Positions 16,408 through 25,261 of a stretch of DNA of 64,000 bases are shown in pieces. A program made the position numbers and the translations under genes. The notes below the pieces were generated by a model, which saw nothing but the letters and a program-made list of their open reading frames with translations, did no database searches and had not been told where the DNA came from. Numbering within the stretch: position 1 is the first letter of the stretch; each line of letters begins with the position of its first letter. The DNA is from CBDCWA01 sp965223255 (lineage in GTDB: Bacteria > Pseudomonadota > Alphaproteobacteria > Rhizobiales > Hyphomicrobiaceae), in the NCBI GenBank assembly GCA_965223255.1, contig CBDCWA010000002.1, forward strand, positions 992,001 through 1,056,000, given 5' to 3'.

Positions 16408-17019
16408 ATGAAAATCATTGAGCAATCCGAGGCACCAAATCCGCGCCGCGTGCGCATTTACCTTGCCGAAAAAGGCATTGCCGTGCCTTACGAACAGCGA
16501 GATCTTCTGGCGAAAGAGCACATGGCACCTGCGTTCAAGGCACTTAATCCATTGCAGCAGGTGCCGATCCTCGTCTTGGATGACGGCTCGGTCATTTCCG
16601 AGACCATGGCCATATGTCGCTATTTCGAAGCGCTCCATCCCGCCCCTCCGCTATTGGGCGAAACACCACAAGAGATCGCCGAAATAGAAATGTGGAATCG
16701 CCGCATGGAGCTTGGGCTGTTCCAGAGCATTATCCATTGCTTTCGCCACTTGCACCCGGCCATGGCCGAGCTTGAGGTGCCTCAGGTCCCAGCCTGGGGT
16801 GAGGCCAATAGATCCCGTGCCGGTCGCATGCTTGCATGGCTGAATGGTGAGTTGGCAAATCGGGACTTCGTCGCCGGCGGCAGCTTTAGCGTCGCTGATA
16901 TCACGGCCCTTGTGGCCATGGATTTCACCAAGCCGGCCCGGATTGACCGTCCGGCTGAATTGACGCACCTGTGGCGTTGGCATGCTGCTGTATCAGGCCG
17001 TCCAAGTGCTGCCGCTTAA
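16408..17019 (+). CDS. Glutathione S-transferase family protein
   Basis: This 203-residue protein has a thioredoxin-like N-terminal half (SEAPNPRRVRIYLAEKGI, then LNPLQQVPILVLDDG and ISETMAICRYFE, the glutathione gamma-glutamyl site) and an all-helical C-terminal half with FVAGGSFSVADITALVAMDF. ATG at 16408 opens the conserved region and is preferred over the longer frame. No canonical CxxC is present; the active-site position carries Pro-Asn-Pro. Substrate unknown. It is one of three GST-fold genes in the window. Confidence 0.88.
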   Translation: MKIIEQSEAPNPRRVRIYLAEKGIAVPYEQRDLLAKEHMAPAFKALNPLQQVPILVLDDGSVISETMAICRYFEALHPAPPLLGETPQEIAEIEMWNRRMELGLFQSIIHCFRHLHPAMAELEVPQVPAWGEANRSRAGRMLAWLNGELANRDFVAGGSFSVADITALVAMDFTKPARIDRPAELTHLWRWHAAVSGRPSAAA

Positions 17020-17109
17020 TTTTTGCTATCGTGAAGTGTTTCCTAGGGAACAGCCCGCGACAGCCAACTGTTGCAGCCTGCAGACCAGAACAATGGGACG
17101 GAGAACATA

Positions 17110-17853
17110 ATGATATTAACGATCCTGGGCTGCGGTAACGCGTTCGGGTCGGGTGGCCGCCTGCAAACCAGTTTTCATGTCGCGACTGAGGACACAAACT
17201 TTCTAATTGACTGCGGTGCCACCGCCCTGATTGCATTGGAAAAAGCCGGCTTGGAGCCGAGCGAAATTGATACGATCCTGATTTCTCATCTTCACGGTGA
17301 CCACTTTGCCGGTCTGGTTTGGTGGCTCTTGCACGCAAAATTTATTGCCAAGCGCACGCATCCGCTGATCCTTGCGGGACCGCCCGGTCTGCGCCAGCGC
17401 CTGCAGACTGCGACCGATGCCTTTTATCCTGGCGCCATAGAGAAGGTGTCAGATCTCAATGTCGCTTTCCATGTTTTGGAGGCTGAACATACAAGTCAAC
17501 TCGGCCAGCTGAATGTACGCCCCGTCGACGTCACGCACCCGACAGATGCCCCGTCCTTCGCGCTACGCATAGAGACCGGAGACAAGACCATTGCCTTTTC
17601 GGGAGACACCGAATGGACCGATGCCCTGATTACCGTGTCGGAACGCGCCGATCTGTTTTTATGCGAGTGTTCGACCTATGATATGGTGGTGCCTTCGCAT
17701 CTGAATTGGATGACTTTGCACGACAAGCTTCCTCAAATGAGCGCCAAACGCATCGTGCTGACACATATGAGCGACGACGTATTTGCACGGCGCACCGAAC
17801 TCAGGGAGCATGGCGTCGAGGTTGCGGAGGATGGTATGGTGCTCGATATCTAG
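17110..17853 (+). CDS. Metallo-beta-lactamase-fold hydrolase
   Basis: This 247-residue protein has the zinc motif SHLHGDHFAGL (residues 59-69), a later SGDTEWTDAL with a metal-bridging Asp, and the final His in VLTHMSDDV. The N-terminus MILTILGCGNAFGSGGR and lack of an exosite insert suggest an RNase Z-like or phosphodiesterase-like subclass. The real substrate is unknown. ATG at 17110 is used because it starts the first beta strand. The stop codon lies at the left arm of a palindromic repeat. Confidence 0.88.
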   Translation: MILTILGCGNAFGSGGRLQTSFHVATEDTNFLIDCGATALIALEKAGLEPSEIDTILISHLHGDHFAGLVWWLLHAKFIAKRTHPLILAGPPGLRQRLQTATDAFYPGAIEKVSDLNVAFHVLEAEHTSQLGQLNVRPVDVTHPTDAPSFALRIETGDKTIAFSGDTEWTDALITVSERADLFLCECSTYDMVVPSHLNWMTLHDKLPQMSAKRIVLTHMSDDVFARRTELREHGVEVAEDGMVLDI

Positions 17854-17943
17854 AGCATCATCCGCCAATACGCGATCGCCCGGGCGACCGCTTGGAAAAC
17901 ATCGGATATATCCGATGTGTCTAAGGGCGGATAAAGATGCTCT
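17852..17943. repeat. Palindromic repeat, copy A (nested)
   Basis: Outer arms AGAGCATCATCCGCC (17852-17866) and GGCGGATAAAGATGCTCT (17926-17943) are complementary with a small bulge. They enclose a perfect inner palindrome, ACATCGGATA/TATCCGATGT (17899-17918). Short palindromes with AGAGCA/TGCTCT ends are scattered in many alphaproteobacterial genomes as probably non-autonomous elements. Confidence 0.7.
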
Positions 17944-17957
17944 ATTTTTATAAGTTT

Positions 17958-18017
17958 AGAGCAATTTTATCCGATCTGTTCCTCGCGACGCGATTCCGTC
18001 AGATCGGATATTGCTCT
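17958..18017. repeat. Palindromic repeat, copy B
   Basis: Arms AGAGCAATTTTATCCGATCTG (17958-17978, 21 bases with a three-base bulge) and CAGATCGGATATTGCTCT (18000-18017) form a long hairpin just downstream of copy A. The ends and the ATCCGAT core are shared with copy A, so the two are probably related. A half-copy lies at 40643-40659. Confidence 0.7.
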
Positions 18018-18063
18018 AGTCGATGTTGATAGGCAACCTAACCATCAGCTCGGAGTTGCGCCG

Positions 18064-18699
18064 GTGCCGCAATCATTCGACGAGTTTTTGCACACAATCC
18101 GCCAATGCCGCATTTGTGTCGAAAGTCCGACTGGCGCCCCACTCCCGCATGTTCCAAATCCGGTATTACGGGCCACCAAGAACGCGCGCATCGCGATTTG
18201 CGGCCAGGCACCGGGCACCCGCGTGCACAAGTATGGCATTCCATTTCTTGATCCCTCCGGCGACCGCTTAAGGGACTGGCTCGCGCTATCCCCTGCTGAA
18301 TTTTATGATGACAGCCGTATCGCGATCGTGCCGATGGGCTTTTGCTTTCCTGGTCTCACTGACAAAGGTGCCGACAAACCGCCGCGCAAGGAATGTGGTC
18401 CGACCTGGCGATCGGCCTTGTTTGAGCACCTAGATCAACTCGAGCTGATTTTGGTCATCGGCCAGTATGCGATGCGTTGGCATATGGGCCGGGAGGCAAA
18501 GCAGAACCTCACGGAGACCGTGCGCGATTGGCGCAATCATCTTTGTGGCAACGCGCGCCCGTTAACGGTGCCTTTGCCGCACCCCTCCTGGCGCAACAAC
18601 GCGTGGCTCAGAGCCAATCCCTGGTTTGAAAAACAGATGTTGCCCCCATTGCGCGACAAGCTGCATGCCATCCTTGGCGATGCGCCAAATGCAAACTAG
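18064..18699 (+). CDS. Uracil-DNA glycosylase superfamily protein
   Basis: This 211-residue protein fits the COG1573-type UDG superfamily. IAICGQAPGTRVHKYGIPF near residue 45 is the motif 1 region, followed by DPSGDRLRDWL, and VPLPHPSWRNNAWL near residue 180 is the motif 2 region (H-P-S) that intercalates DNA. Two Cys in FLHTIRQCRICVESP resemble part of the metal-cluster ligands of family 4/5 enzymes, but a full set of four is not evident. Start is GTG at 18064. Base-excision activity is inferred, not certain. Confidence 0.8.
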   Translation: MPQSFDEFLHTIRQCRICVESPTGAPLPHVPNPVLRATKNARIAICGQAPGTRVHKYGIPFLDPSGDRLRDWLALSPAEFYDDSRIAIVPMGFCFPGLTDKGADKPPRKECGPTWRSALFEHLDQLELILVIGQYAMRWHMGREAKQNLTETVRDWRNHLCGNARPLTVPLPHPSWRNNAWLRANPWFEKQMLPPLRDKLHAILGDAPNAN

Positions 18700-18797
18700 C
18701 ATCAGAAAAATTTTCTATTTCGAATTCATTATTTAAAAATATCGGTATATGATCTGCAATTCCTCACAATTCAGCGAATGGGATTCCAAATACTGCC

Positions 18798-19271
18798 ATG
18801 AAGCTCGACAAAATGGACATCAAAATCCTAGGCATCCTGCAACAGGATGCAACGATCCCCATTGCCGATATCGGCAAGGCTGTCGGCCTGTCGACGACGC
18901 CCTGCTGGCGTCGTATCCAAAAGTTGGAGGAAGCAGGGGTCATTAAGCAGCGCGTCGCCGTTCTGGATCCCAATGGCGTCAATGCCGGCGTTACGGTCTT
19001 CGTTTTCATCGAAACGGATCAGCACAGCCTCGACTGGCTCGAACGGTTTCGTGCAGCCGTCGTCGATCTACCAGAGGTGGTCGAGTTTTATCGCATGTCC
19101 GGCGAGATCGACTATTTGTTGCACGTGGTGGTGCCGGACATTGCCGCCTACGACGCGTTTTATACAAAGTTGATCTCACGCATCGACATCGCCAAAGTAT
19201 CCTCGGCGTTCGCTATGGAGCAGATCAAGTACACCACCGAAATGCCGCTTGAGTTCGCGCTCAACGAATAA
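18798..19271 (+). CDS. Lrp/AsnC-family transcriptional regulator
   Basis: This 157-residue regulator has an N-terminal winged HTH (MDIKILGILQQDATIPIADI, GLSTTPCWRRIQKLEEAGVI) and a C-terminal RAM/ACT-like effector domain (GVTVFVFIET, SGEIDYLLHVVVPD). Such proteins form octamers that sense amino acids. It may control neighbouring genes such as the threonine dehydratase at 20447, although that gene is not adjacent. An AT-rich leader precedes the ATG. Confidence 0.93.
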   Translation: MKLDKMDIKILGILQQDATIPIADIGKAVGLSTTPCWRRIQKLEEAGVIKQRVAVLDPNGVNAGVTVFVFIETDQHSLDWLERFRAAVVDLPEVVEFYRMSGEIDYLLHVVVPDIAAYDAFYTKLISRIDIAKVSSAFAMEQIKYTTEMPLEFALNE

Positions 19272-19411
19272 GCAAAGCGGGCAGGCATAAGAGCGCCGCA
19301 ACGTTGAATGAGTTCGTGGTAAGGGCTGCGATTGTGGTCCGCCGCAAGGCCCCAGCCCGCGCAGATGTGCGAGCGCAGCCAGGTTCACCATCGTGAGCGA
19401 AATAATTGCCC

Positions 19412-20299
19412 CTAGCCCCGGCCCTCATTGCGGTTCAGTCGTGTAATCAGGCTGGACGTGTCCCATCGTCCACCGCCCATGCGTTGGATGTCGCTATAGA
19501 ACTGATCGACGAGTGCGGTCACCGGCAAGCTGGCGCCCGAGCGACGCGCTTGATCGAGACAGATACCAAGATCCTTCCGCATCCAGTCGACAGCAAATCC
19601 ATAATCGAACTTGCCGTCGGTCATCGTTTGCCACCGGTTCTCCATTTGCCAGGACTGTGCCGCGCCACCAGCGATCGTTGCCATCACGGTAGCGATATCG
19701 AGATCATTTTTTTGGGCCAGGTGCAGGCCTTCTGCAAGGCCTTGGACGAGGCCGGCGATACAGATTTGATTGACCATCTTGGCGAGTTGGCCGGCACCGC
19801 TCGGCCCGATCAGATTAGCCATTTTGGCGTAACAGGTGATGATCGGCTTGGCGCGCTCGAAGGACTGTTGATCCCCACCGATCATGACCGTAAGGATACC
19901 GTTTTCTGCCCCTGCCTGGCCGCCCGACACTGGCGCGTCGAGAAAATGGAAGCCGATGTCCTTGGCGGCACCATAGAGCTGGCGCGCAACATCGGCTGAT
20001 GCGGTTGTATTATCGATGAAGACTGCATCCTTTCTCATCCCCTCAAAGGCGCCATCGGCTGCCATTGTAACTTGTCGCACATCGTCGTCATTGCCAACGC
20101 ATGAGAAAACAAAATCTGCATCCTGCGCCGCATCCGCGGGCGTGTCGGCGACCCGGCCGGTGCCATATTTTTTCACCCAGTCTTCAGCCTTTTGGCGTGT
20201 GCGATTATAGACGACGAGATCGTGCCCCCCTTTTTTGGCAATATGTCCCGCCATCGGAAACCCCATCACACCAAGCCCGATCCAGCCAACCCGCGCCAT
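19412..20299 (-). CDS. 3-hydroxyisobutyrate dehydrogenase-family oxidoreductase
   Basis: This 295-residue NAD(P)-dependent beta-hydroxyacid dehydrogenase has GWIGLGVMGFPMAGHIAKKG as nucleotide-binding turn, FIDNTTASADVARQL, the substrate motif FLDAPVSGGQAGAENG near residue 120, and GAGQLAKMVNQ with the catalytic Lys near residue 171. Substrates in the family include 3-hydroxyisobutyrate, tartronate semialdehyde and gamma-hydroxybutyrate. It is divergent from the threonine dehydratase gene, sharing a 147-base promoter region. Confidence 0.9.
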   Translation of the reverse strand: MARVGWIGLGVMGFPMAGHIAKKGGHDLVVYNRTRQKAEDWVKKYGTGRVADTPADAAQDADFVFSCVGNDDDVRQVTMAADGAFEGMRKDAVFIDNTTASADVARQLYGAAKDIGFHFLDAPVSGGQAGAENGILTVMIGGDQQSFERAKPIITCYAKMANLIGPSGAGQLAKMVNQICIAGLVQGLAEGLHLAQKNDLDIATVMATIAGGAAQSWQMENRWQTMTDGKFDYGFAVDWMRKDLGICLDQARRSGASLPVTALVDQFYSDIQRMGGGRWDTSSLITRLNRNEGRG

Positions 20300-20446
20300 A
20301 ACTTCGTCCTCTCGTCGTCCGTTTTCTGTGTGCAGCTCAAATTCTTTAAACTCTTATTTCATTTGTTGGGCAGTTCAATGATAACCTCAATTGCACAATC
20401 ATAAACGCGACTTTAGGCGCTTGTTATTGCCCTGCCGGAGGCCTCT

Positions 20447-21706
20447 GTGACACAGCTGAACAACACATCCAACCCCAAGTTGCCGGTCACGGCGCGCGAT
20501 GTCTCACGCGCTGCCACCGCAATTTCCGGCACGGTTGTCCGCACCGATTTCTGCCACAGCCGCACGTTGTCCAAGATGTTCGGCGCCGAGATTTGGCTGA
20601 AGTTTGAAAACCTGCAATTCACGGCGTCGTTCAAGGAGCGCGGTGCGCTCAACAAACTCTTATCGCTGTCCCCCGCCGAGCGCGCCGCCGGTGTCATTGC
20701 CATGTCGGCTGGCAATCATGGTCAGGGTGTTGCTTACCACGCCCGCCGGCTCGGCATTGCTGCAACGATTGTCATGCCCGAGACCACGCCAATCGTGAAA
20801 ATCGAGAATACGCGCCAGCACGGTGCCACGGTCATCGTCAAGGGGAGCAGCATCGAAGAAGCGCATGCGCATGCAGAAGCTGAGGCCGCGAATAAGGGAC
20901 TGACATTTCTCCACCCGTATGACGATCCCCATGTCATTGCCGGTCAGGGCACAATAGCCGAGGAAATGCTCGCTGACACGCCGACGCTCGACACATTGAT
21001 TGTGCCCATCGGCGGCGGCGGCTTGATTTCTGGCATGGGTATAGCGGCCAAGGCCATCAAACCCGACGTTGAGGTGGTTGGTGTCCAATCGGCGTTGTTT
21101 CCCGCAATGTACAACGCCATCAACAACACAACGCTGCCAATCGGCGGAGATACACTTGCCGAAGGTATTGCTGTCGCAAAGCTAGGAGAATTAACGGAGC
21201 GAATCCTCCGCGTTGTTGTCGATGACGTCGTCCTCGTTGACGAAGCAGCGCTCGAGCATGCAGTGCTACTCTTTTTAGAAATAGAAAAGACCGTAGTGGA
21301 GGGCGCTGGCGCCGCGGGCCTTGCCGCGATGGTCGCTAATCCCGAACGCTTTCGAGGCAAGACGATCGGTATGGTGCTATGCGGCGGCAATATCGATACC
21401 AGGCTCCTGGCAAGCGTCCTAACACGGGGGCTGGCTCGGGCCGGCCGCCTGTCCGAATTGTCGATTGATCTACCAGACCGCCCCGGTCAGCTTGCTAAAT
21501 TGGCAAAAGTCATTGGTGATGCCGGAGCCAATATCGTCGAAACAGCTCATTTGCGCATCTTTACAGACCTGCCTGCAAAGAGCACAAGAACGCGCATCGT
21601 TCTTGAGACCCGGGACGCAACCCATCTTGCCCGCACAATTGCAGACCTACAAAATGCCGGTTTCACGGTGGACGAGAGACGAAGTACCGCTACGCCGGCG
21701 CCGTAA
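20447..21706 (+). CDS. ilvA: Threonine dehydratase with C-terminal ACT domain
   Basis: This 419-residue PLP enzyme converts threonine to 2-oxobutanoate and ammonia. NLQFTASFKERGALNKL holds the PLP Lys near residue 67, MSAGNHGQGVAYHA binds substrate, and PIGGGGLISGMGIA binds phosphate. A single ACT domain (LSIDLPDRPGQLAKLAKVIG near residue 345) follows, as in the shorter threonine dehydratases, so allosteric control is likely. The start is GTG at 20447. It overlaps the convergent dioxygenase gene by 17 bases. A role in isoleucine synthesis or threonine breakdown cannot be told apart here. Confidence 0.9.
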   Translation: MTQLNNTSNPKLPVTARDVSRAATAISGTVVRTDFCHSRTLSKMFGAEIWLKFENLQFTASFKERGALNKLLSLSPAERAAGVIAMSAGNHGQGVAYHARRLGIAATIVMPETTPIVKIENTRQHGATVIVKGSSIEEAHAHAEAEAANKGLTFLHPYDDPHVIAGQGTIAEEMLADTPTLDTLIVPIGGGGLISGMGIAAKAIKPDVEVVGVQSALFPAMYNAINNTTLPIGGDTLAEGIAVAKLGELTERILRVVVDDVVLVDEAALEHAVLLFLEIEKTVVEGAGAAGLAAMVANPERFRGKTIGMVLCGGNIDTRLLASVLTRGLARAGRLSELSIDLPDRPGQLAKLAKVIGDAGANIVETAHLRIFTDLPAKSTRTRIVLETRDATHLARTIADLQNAGFTVDERRSTATPAP

Positions 21707-22358
21707 TTGGTTGATCTGGGAATGCCAATTGTTCGCGCGCCCGCCATTCCTTGGTCACGTAGTTAATTATTATTGACTTGCGCACCCCTTCGATGTGCCG
21801 CTTCTGGAAACCATGAAACGTGATATCGGAGGGAACAAACGTGAACGCTGAATTCGCCTCGAAGGGTGATCGGCCCACCCGCGTCTTGTCTGTGTCATAA
21901 ATGTCGGTGCCGAGATCGGCGTGGGCTGCGTCGCGGGATGTGTAAAGCAGCATTGTGAACATTTTCACGCCCAGATCTGTGTGCGGTTCCAGCCAAAAAC
22001 CGTCAATATCGAGCGCGTATTCGATTCTCAGATAGGTATTGTCGAGGTGAGCACCGAACGTGTCTCGTACGCCATCCGTCACCGTCCGGTCTTGAAATGC
22101 TTCGGCAAATGCCTTGGTCACCGGATACGCGTTTTGAGTTTCAACATCAAAGTAGCTGCGCGTTGCATTATGCAGCTCACGCTTGCCGGATAGGCCATTT
22201 AGGTCAGGCGCTTCAATGGGTAAATCATTGATCGCATCGATACAATCTTCCGGCAGGCACTTGCTCAGCAACCAGTGACGATAGGGGACCTGTCCCACTT
22301 GGGCTGACTCAAAACTCTTGCACAGCGCTGCTATAATTGCTTCACGGCCTATTGCCAT
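21690..22358 (-). CDS. 2OG-Fe(II) oxygenase-like protein
   Basis: This 222-residue protein has a double-stranded beta-helix oxygenase pattern: DGFWLEPHTDLGVKMFTMLL with the His and Asp metal ligands near residues 123-125, a distal His in DITFHGFQKRHIEG, and an Arg in VRKSIIINYVTKEW for 2-oxoglutarate. It resembles prolyl-hydroxylase-like enzymes of unknown substrate. It is convergent with ilvA, their ends overlapping by 17 bases. No partner gene is evident. Confidence 0.75.
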   Translation of the reverse strand: MAIGREAIIAALCKSFESAQVGQVPYRHWLLSKCLPEDCIDAINDLPIEAPDLNGLSGKRELHNATRSYFDVETQNAYPVTKAFAEAFQDRTVTDGVRDTFGAHLDNTYLRIEYALDIDGFWLEPHTDLGVKMFTMLLYTSRDAAHADLGTDIYDTDKTRVGRSPFEANSAFTFVPSDITFHGFQKRHIEGVRKSIIINYVTKEWRAREQLAFPDQPITAPA

Positions 22359-23022
22359 CGCCCAGTTGTCCCTTGCCGTACAGAAGACCGGTTTGTCGGA
22401 TCATCATAAGTCATCCTCGCCTGCCTCGCGACCCGATAAAGCGAAAAATCAAGCTTTCTTCAGGCTCTGATGGTCGCACCCTATTGGTGTAACTCTCGAC
22501 CGATATCCGGATTGGGACGCATTGCCGTTGGTTGACAATCCTCTACATCAGGCGCGACATTTGATGTACAACTTTCATGTCGCACACATTAAAAAAGATA
22601 GAGATTGAGCTAGAGGGGCCGAGGGGCAAAGCCATCAGGACAGGTCCGCCGCTCCCCTCGGGAGCGCACGGGACTGGCCCGAGCGTTCCGAATGACGACT
22701 GCACCTTTTCAGGCCGTCAGGCTTCGCCCCAATACAAACTATCAACTGCCTGCAAAATTGTCCAAACAATGTCGCAGCTTTCCCAAAAATTTATTTCCGA
22801 TTTTGGAAACCGCATTTCGTTTGGCCGGGCCAAGGTCCTTCCACGCCACCGTTGCTGCGAACGATGGGTCTAATAGCAACGCGGCAACGCCCGACAATTC
22901 ATTAGGCCGAAGAGGCGAGTTTCCTATTTCGTTGACCTTTCAAGTATGCTTTGCAGCAAAAAGCGCACACCGGCGAACACATCTCAATTATGTAGCCAAC
23001 CGCCATTCGTGAGGACCCAGCC
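22359..23022. other. Intergenic stretch without a convincing gene
   Basis: Open frames of 98 and 106 codons exist on the plus strand (22577 and 22692), but their products have no domain-like pattern, mix Pro/Arg/Ser at random and overlap each other. No RNA gene, repeat or terminator was recognised. Confidence 0.5.
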
Positions 23023-23355
23023 ATGAACGTTTTATTTCGCCCGTTAGCCGCGACTGTTGGAACAATCGCCCTGCTCGCCGTAGAGGCATTTTCGGCGATG
23101 CTGACGTACACCATTCTGCAACTCTACAGCATTGACGTATTTGGCTATTTGGTGAGCCTCGCTGACATTGTCCTCAATCTTATGGTCGGCTGGCTTCAGT
23201 GGCTGCTACCCAGCACCAAGAACCAGCAATATGCGACCCTTGTAGGCGAGTTGAGCCCCAAAGCCATGTTGCTGCTTTTGATCGGCCTCGTGGTTGGTGC
23301 GCTAATCCGGTTCATGATCTGGTCTGTCCGGCGCAGCTTGACCAGGCAGCATTAG
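23023..23355 (+). CDS. Hypothetical membrane protein
   Basis: This 110-residue protein has three hydrophobic segments (VGTIALLAVEAFSAMLTYTI, YLVSLADIVLNLMVGWLQWL and LLLLIGLVVGALIRFMIW) and a basic tail (SVRRSLTRQH), which by the positive-inside rule would be cytoplasmic. A GAGGACC motif precedes the ATG at good spacing, supporting translation. The family is not recognised and no catalytic residues stand out. Confidence 0.6.
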   Translation: MNVLFRPLAATVGTIALLAVEAFSAMLTYTILQLYSIDVFGYLVSLADIVLNLMVGWLQWLLPSTKNQQYATLVGELSPKAMLLLLIGLVVGALIRFMIWSVRRSLTRQH

Positions 23356-23444
23356 AGTTGCGCAAAATGGCGGGCGCAGCTCCAAGCCGTCACAACCGGC
23401 TCAGTGCTGCGTCAATTGATATGTGCGGCTACTGAAGGTCAGTA

Positions 23445-24317
23445 TTATGATCGCGGTGCGCCTTCCGCATCATCGGGGACCGGCGTAATCGCCGGGCCTT
23501 CGATGGCCTTTTCAGCCGCTGCATCCAGATCGAGATCCGGATCCCAATGCATACCAACAATACGTTTGCCGGAAACGGCATTAGAATGCTCTGAAGCCAA
23601 CCATATGATGGGATAGAACATCACCTCCGGGGACAATAGGTGGTTGCGCCCACTGGCTTCGATCGCGCGTCGCGTCTTAAGGCTGACGAACGTGGTATCA
23701 GCTGCACCGCCTGGCAAAATCGTATTGACCGTCACGCCCGTGCCTTCAAGGTCTTTTGCAAAGATCAGCGTCTCGGATTCGATTGCCGCCTTTGAGACAC
23801 CGTAAGGTGAGTTGCTGCCCCGCTGCAGTGATCTCAAGCTGGTTGTCACATTGACAATGCGCCCCCAGCCATTCGCCACCATGTGTTGGGCGGCAAAATG
23901 CGACATATAGAATGCGCCATTGACATTTGTGACGACAACATCCTGCCAGACGATGGGGTCCGCCTCATAGAATTTTGCAGATTTTGACTTCGGTGACTGC
24001 TCGATGTGGATTGTGCCCTTTGCGGCATTATTGACGAGAATATCCAGGCGCCCGAAGGCCGAGATAGTCTCTTTGATTGCAGCTTCGGCGGCTTTGATGT
24101 CGGAGATATCGCAGGTTAGCGCGATCGCCTTGCCGGCACTGTTCATGCCATTAAGCTCCGCCGCCGTTGCTTCTGCCTCGGCCTTGTCGATGTCCAAGAC
24201 TGCCACATTGGCCCCGGCACTGATAAGACCTTGCGCCATCACTTTGCCGAGCCCGCGCGCGCTGCCCGTAATCAGGGCGTTTTTACCGGTGAGGTCGATA
24301 TCCTTAGTGGTTGTCAT
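23445..24317 (-). CDS. SDR-family oxidoreductase
   Basis: This 290-residue classical short-chain dehydrogenase has the cofactor motif ITGSARGLGKVMAQG, an acidic residue in VAVLDIDKAE favouring NAD(H), ILVNNAAKGT, the catalytic Ser in VNVTTSLRS, and YGVSKAA with the Tyr and Lys. The C-terminal ~40 residues (HWDPDLDLDAAAEKAIEG onward) extend past the usual fold. Substrate unknown. It is divergent from the GST gene that follows. Confidence 0.9.
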   Translation of the reverse strand: MTTTKDIDLTGKNALITGSARGLGKVMAQGLISAGANVAVLDIDKAEAEATAAELNGMNSAGKAIALTCDISDIKAAEAAIKETISAFGRLDILVNNAAKGTIHIEQSPKSKSAKFYEADPIVWQDVVVTNVNGAFYMSHFAAQHMVANGWGRIVNVTTSLRSLQRGSNSPYGVSKAAIESETLIFAKDLEGTGVTVNTILPGGAADTTFVSLKTRRAIEASGRNHLLSPEVMFYPIIWLASEHSNAVSGKRIVGMHWDPDLDLDAAAEKAIEGPAITPVPDDAEGAPRS

Positions 24318-24580
24318 TTGGGCTTACTCTCCCTGTTCGGCTGTGGAGCGGGTGGCGCATTGGTTGCGAGCGAATTGAATTGTGGCCAACCATGCCGTGC
24401 TACTAGCGCCCACACATGAATATCTGTCAAGCCGATCCGCACCGGGCGCAAATATCAAACGGCCACGACGTCCTTTGCCAGGCACTCAACTTGGACTAGA
24501 TTAGCGCCCCCTGAAGGCGATACTGCCGACGGGCTGAAAGAAGATTGCGGCGCAATGTGTCATCGCGCGGGAGTACACGA

Positions 24581-25210
24581 ATGATTGAACTCTACACTTG
24601 GTCCACGCCCAACGGCCGCAAGGTCTCGATAATGCTGGAAGAGATCGGCATGCCTTACACCGCCCATCCGATCGATATCTCCAAGGACGAACAATTCGGT
24701 GCTGACTTTTTGAAGATCGCACCCAACAATCGAATTCCTGCAATCATCGATACGGATACCGGCCAGACGCTGTTCGAATCGGGCGCCATTCTTATGTACC
24801 TGGCTGAGAAGTCCGGAAAACTAATGCCGAGCGAACCGGAGGCACGTTGGCGCACGGTAGAATGGCTGATGTGGCAAATGGGCGGTCCCGGACCAATGTT
24901 TGGGCAGGTTCATCATTTTCTCCGCGCCGCTGCGGGCAAGGCACCTTACGCCGAGCAGCGCTATTTGAATGAGACCAAGCGTCTATACGGCGTTTTGGAC
25001 AGGCGTCTGGCGAATGTCGAGTATGTTGCCGGCGACTATTCGATAGCCGACATAGCAATCTGGCCGTGGGTGTCGCGCTATGAATGGCACAATCCGGAGA
25101 TTGCAGAATTTCCCAATGTGGTCCGGTGGTACAAGGCGATTGCCGCCAGACCAGCTGTCCAACGCGGCTATGACGTGCCGGTTAAGCAGCCAGCTATTCC
25201 GATCCCATGA
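24581..25210 (+). CDS. Glutathione S-transferase, YfcG-like (nu class)
   Basis: This 209-residue protein begins MIELYTWSTPNGRKVSIMLE, the signature of YfcG/Ure2-like GSTs in which Thr and Asn, not Ser/Cys, contact glutathione. NRIPAIIDTD and FESGAILMYLAEKSG complete the glutathione site, and SIADIAIWPWVSRYEW marks the C-terminal domain. E. coli YfcG is a disulfide-bond oxidoreductase, a reasonable guess here. ATG at 24581 starts the conserved region. A DapA-like gene follows on the same strand after 51 bases. Confidence 0.9.
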   Translation: MIELYTWSTPNGRKVSIMLEEIGMPYTAHPIDISKDEQFGADFLKIAPNNRIPAIIDTDTGQTLFESGAILMYLAEKSGKLMPSEPEARWRTVEWLMWQMGGPGPMFGQVHHFLRAAAGKAPYAEQRYLNETKRLYGVLDRRLANVEYVAGDYSIADIAIWPWVSRYEWHNPEIAEFPNVVRWYKAIAARPAVQRGYDVPVKQPAIPIP

Positions 25211-25261
25211 GAGGCTGGCCATCCAATCTGTTGATCTTAGTATGTCGCTAGTGGGGCTCCC

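Noticed and set aside
22577..23012. Two overlapping plus-strand frames of about 100 codons
   Set aside because: Compositionally random products, mutually overlapping, no supporting ribosome-binding site or family.
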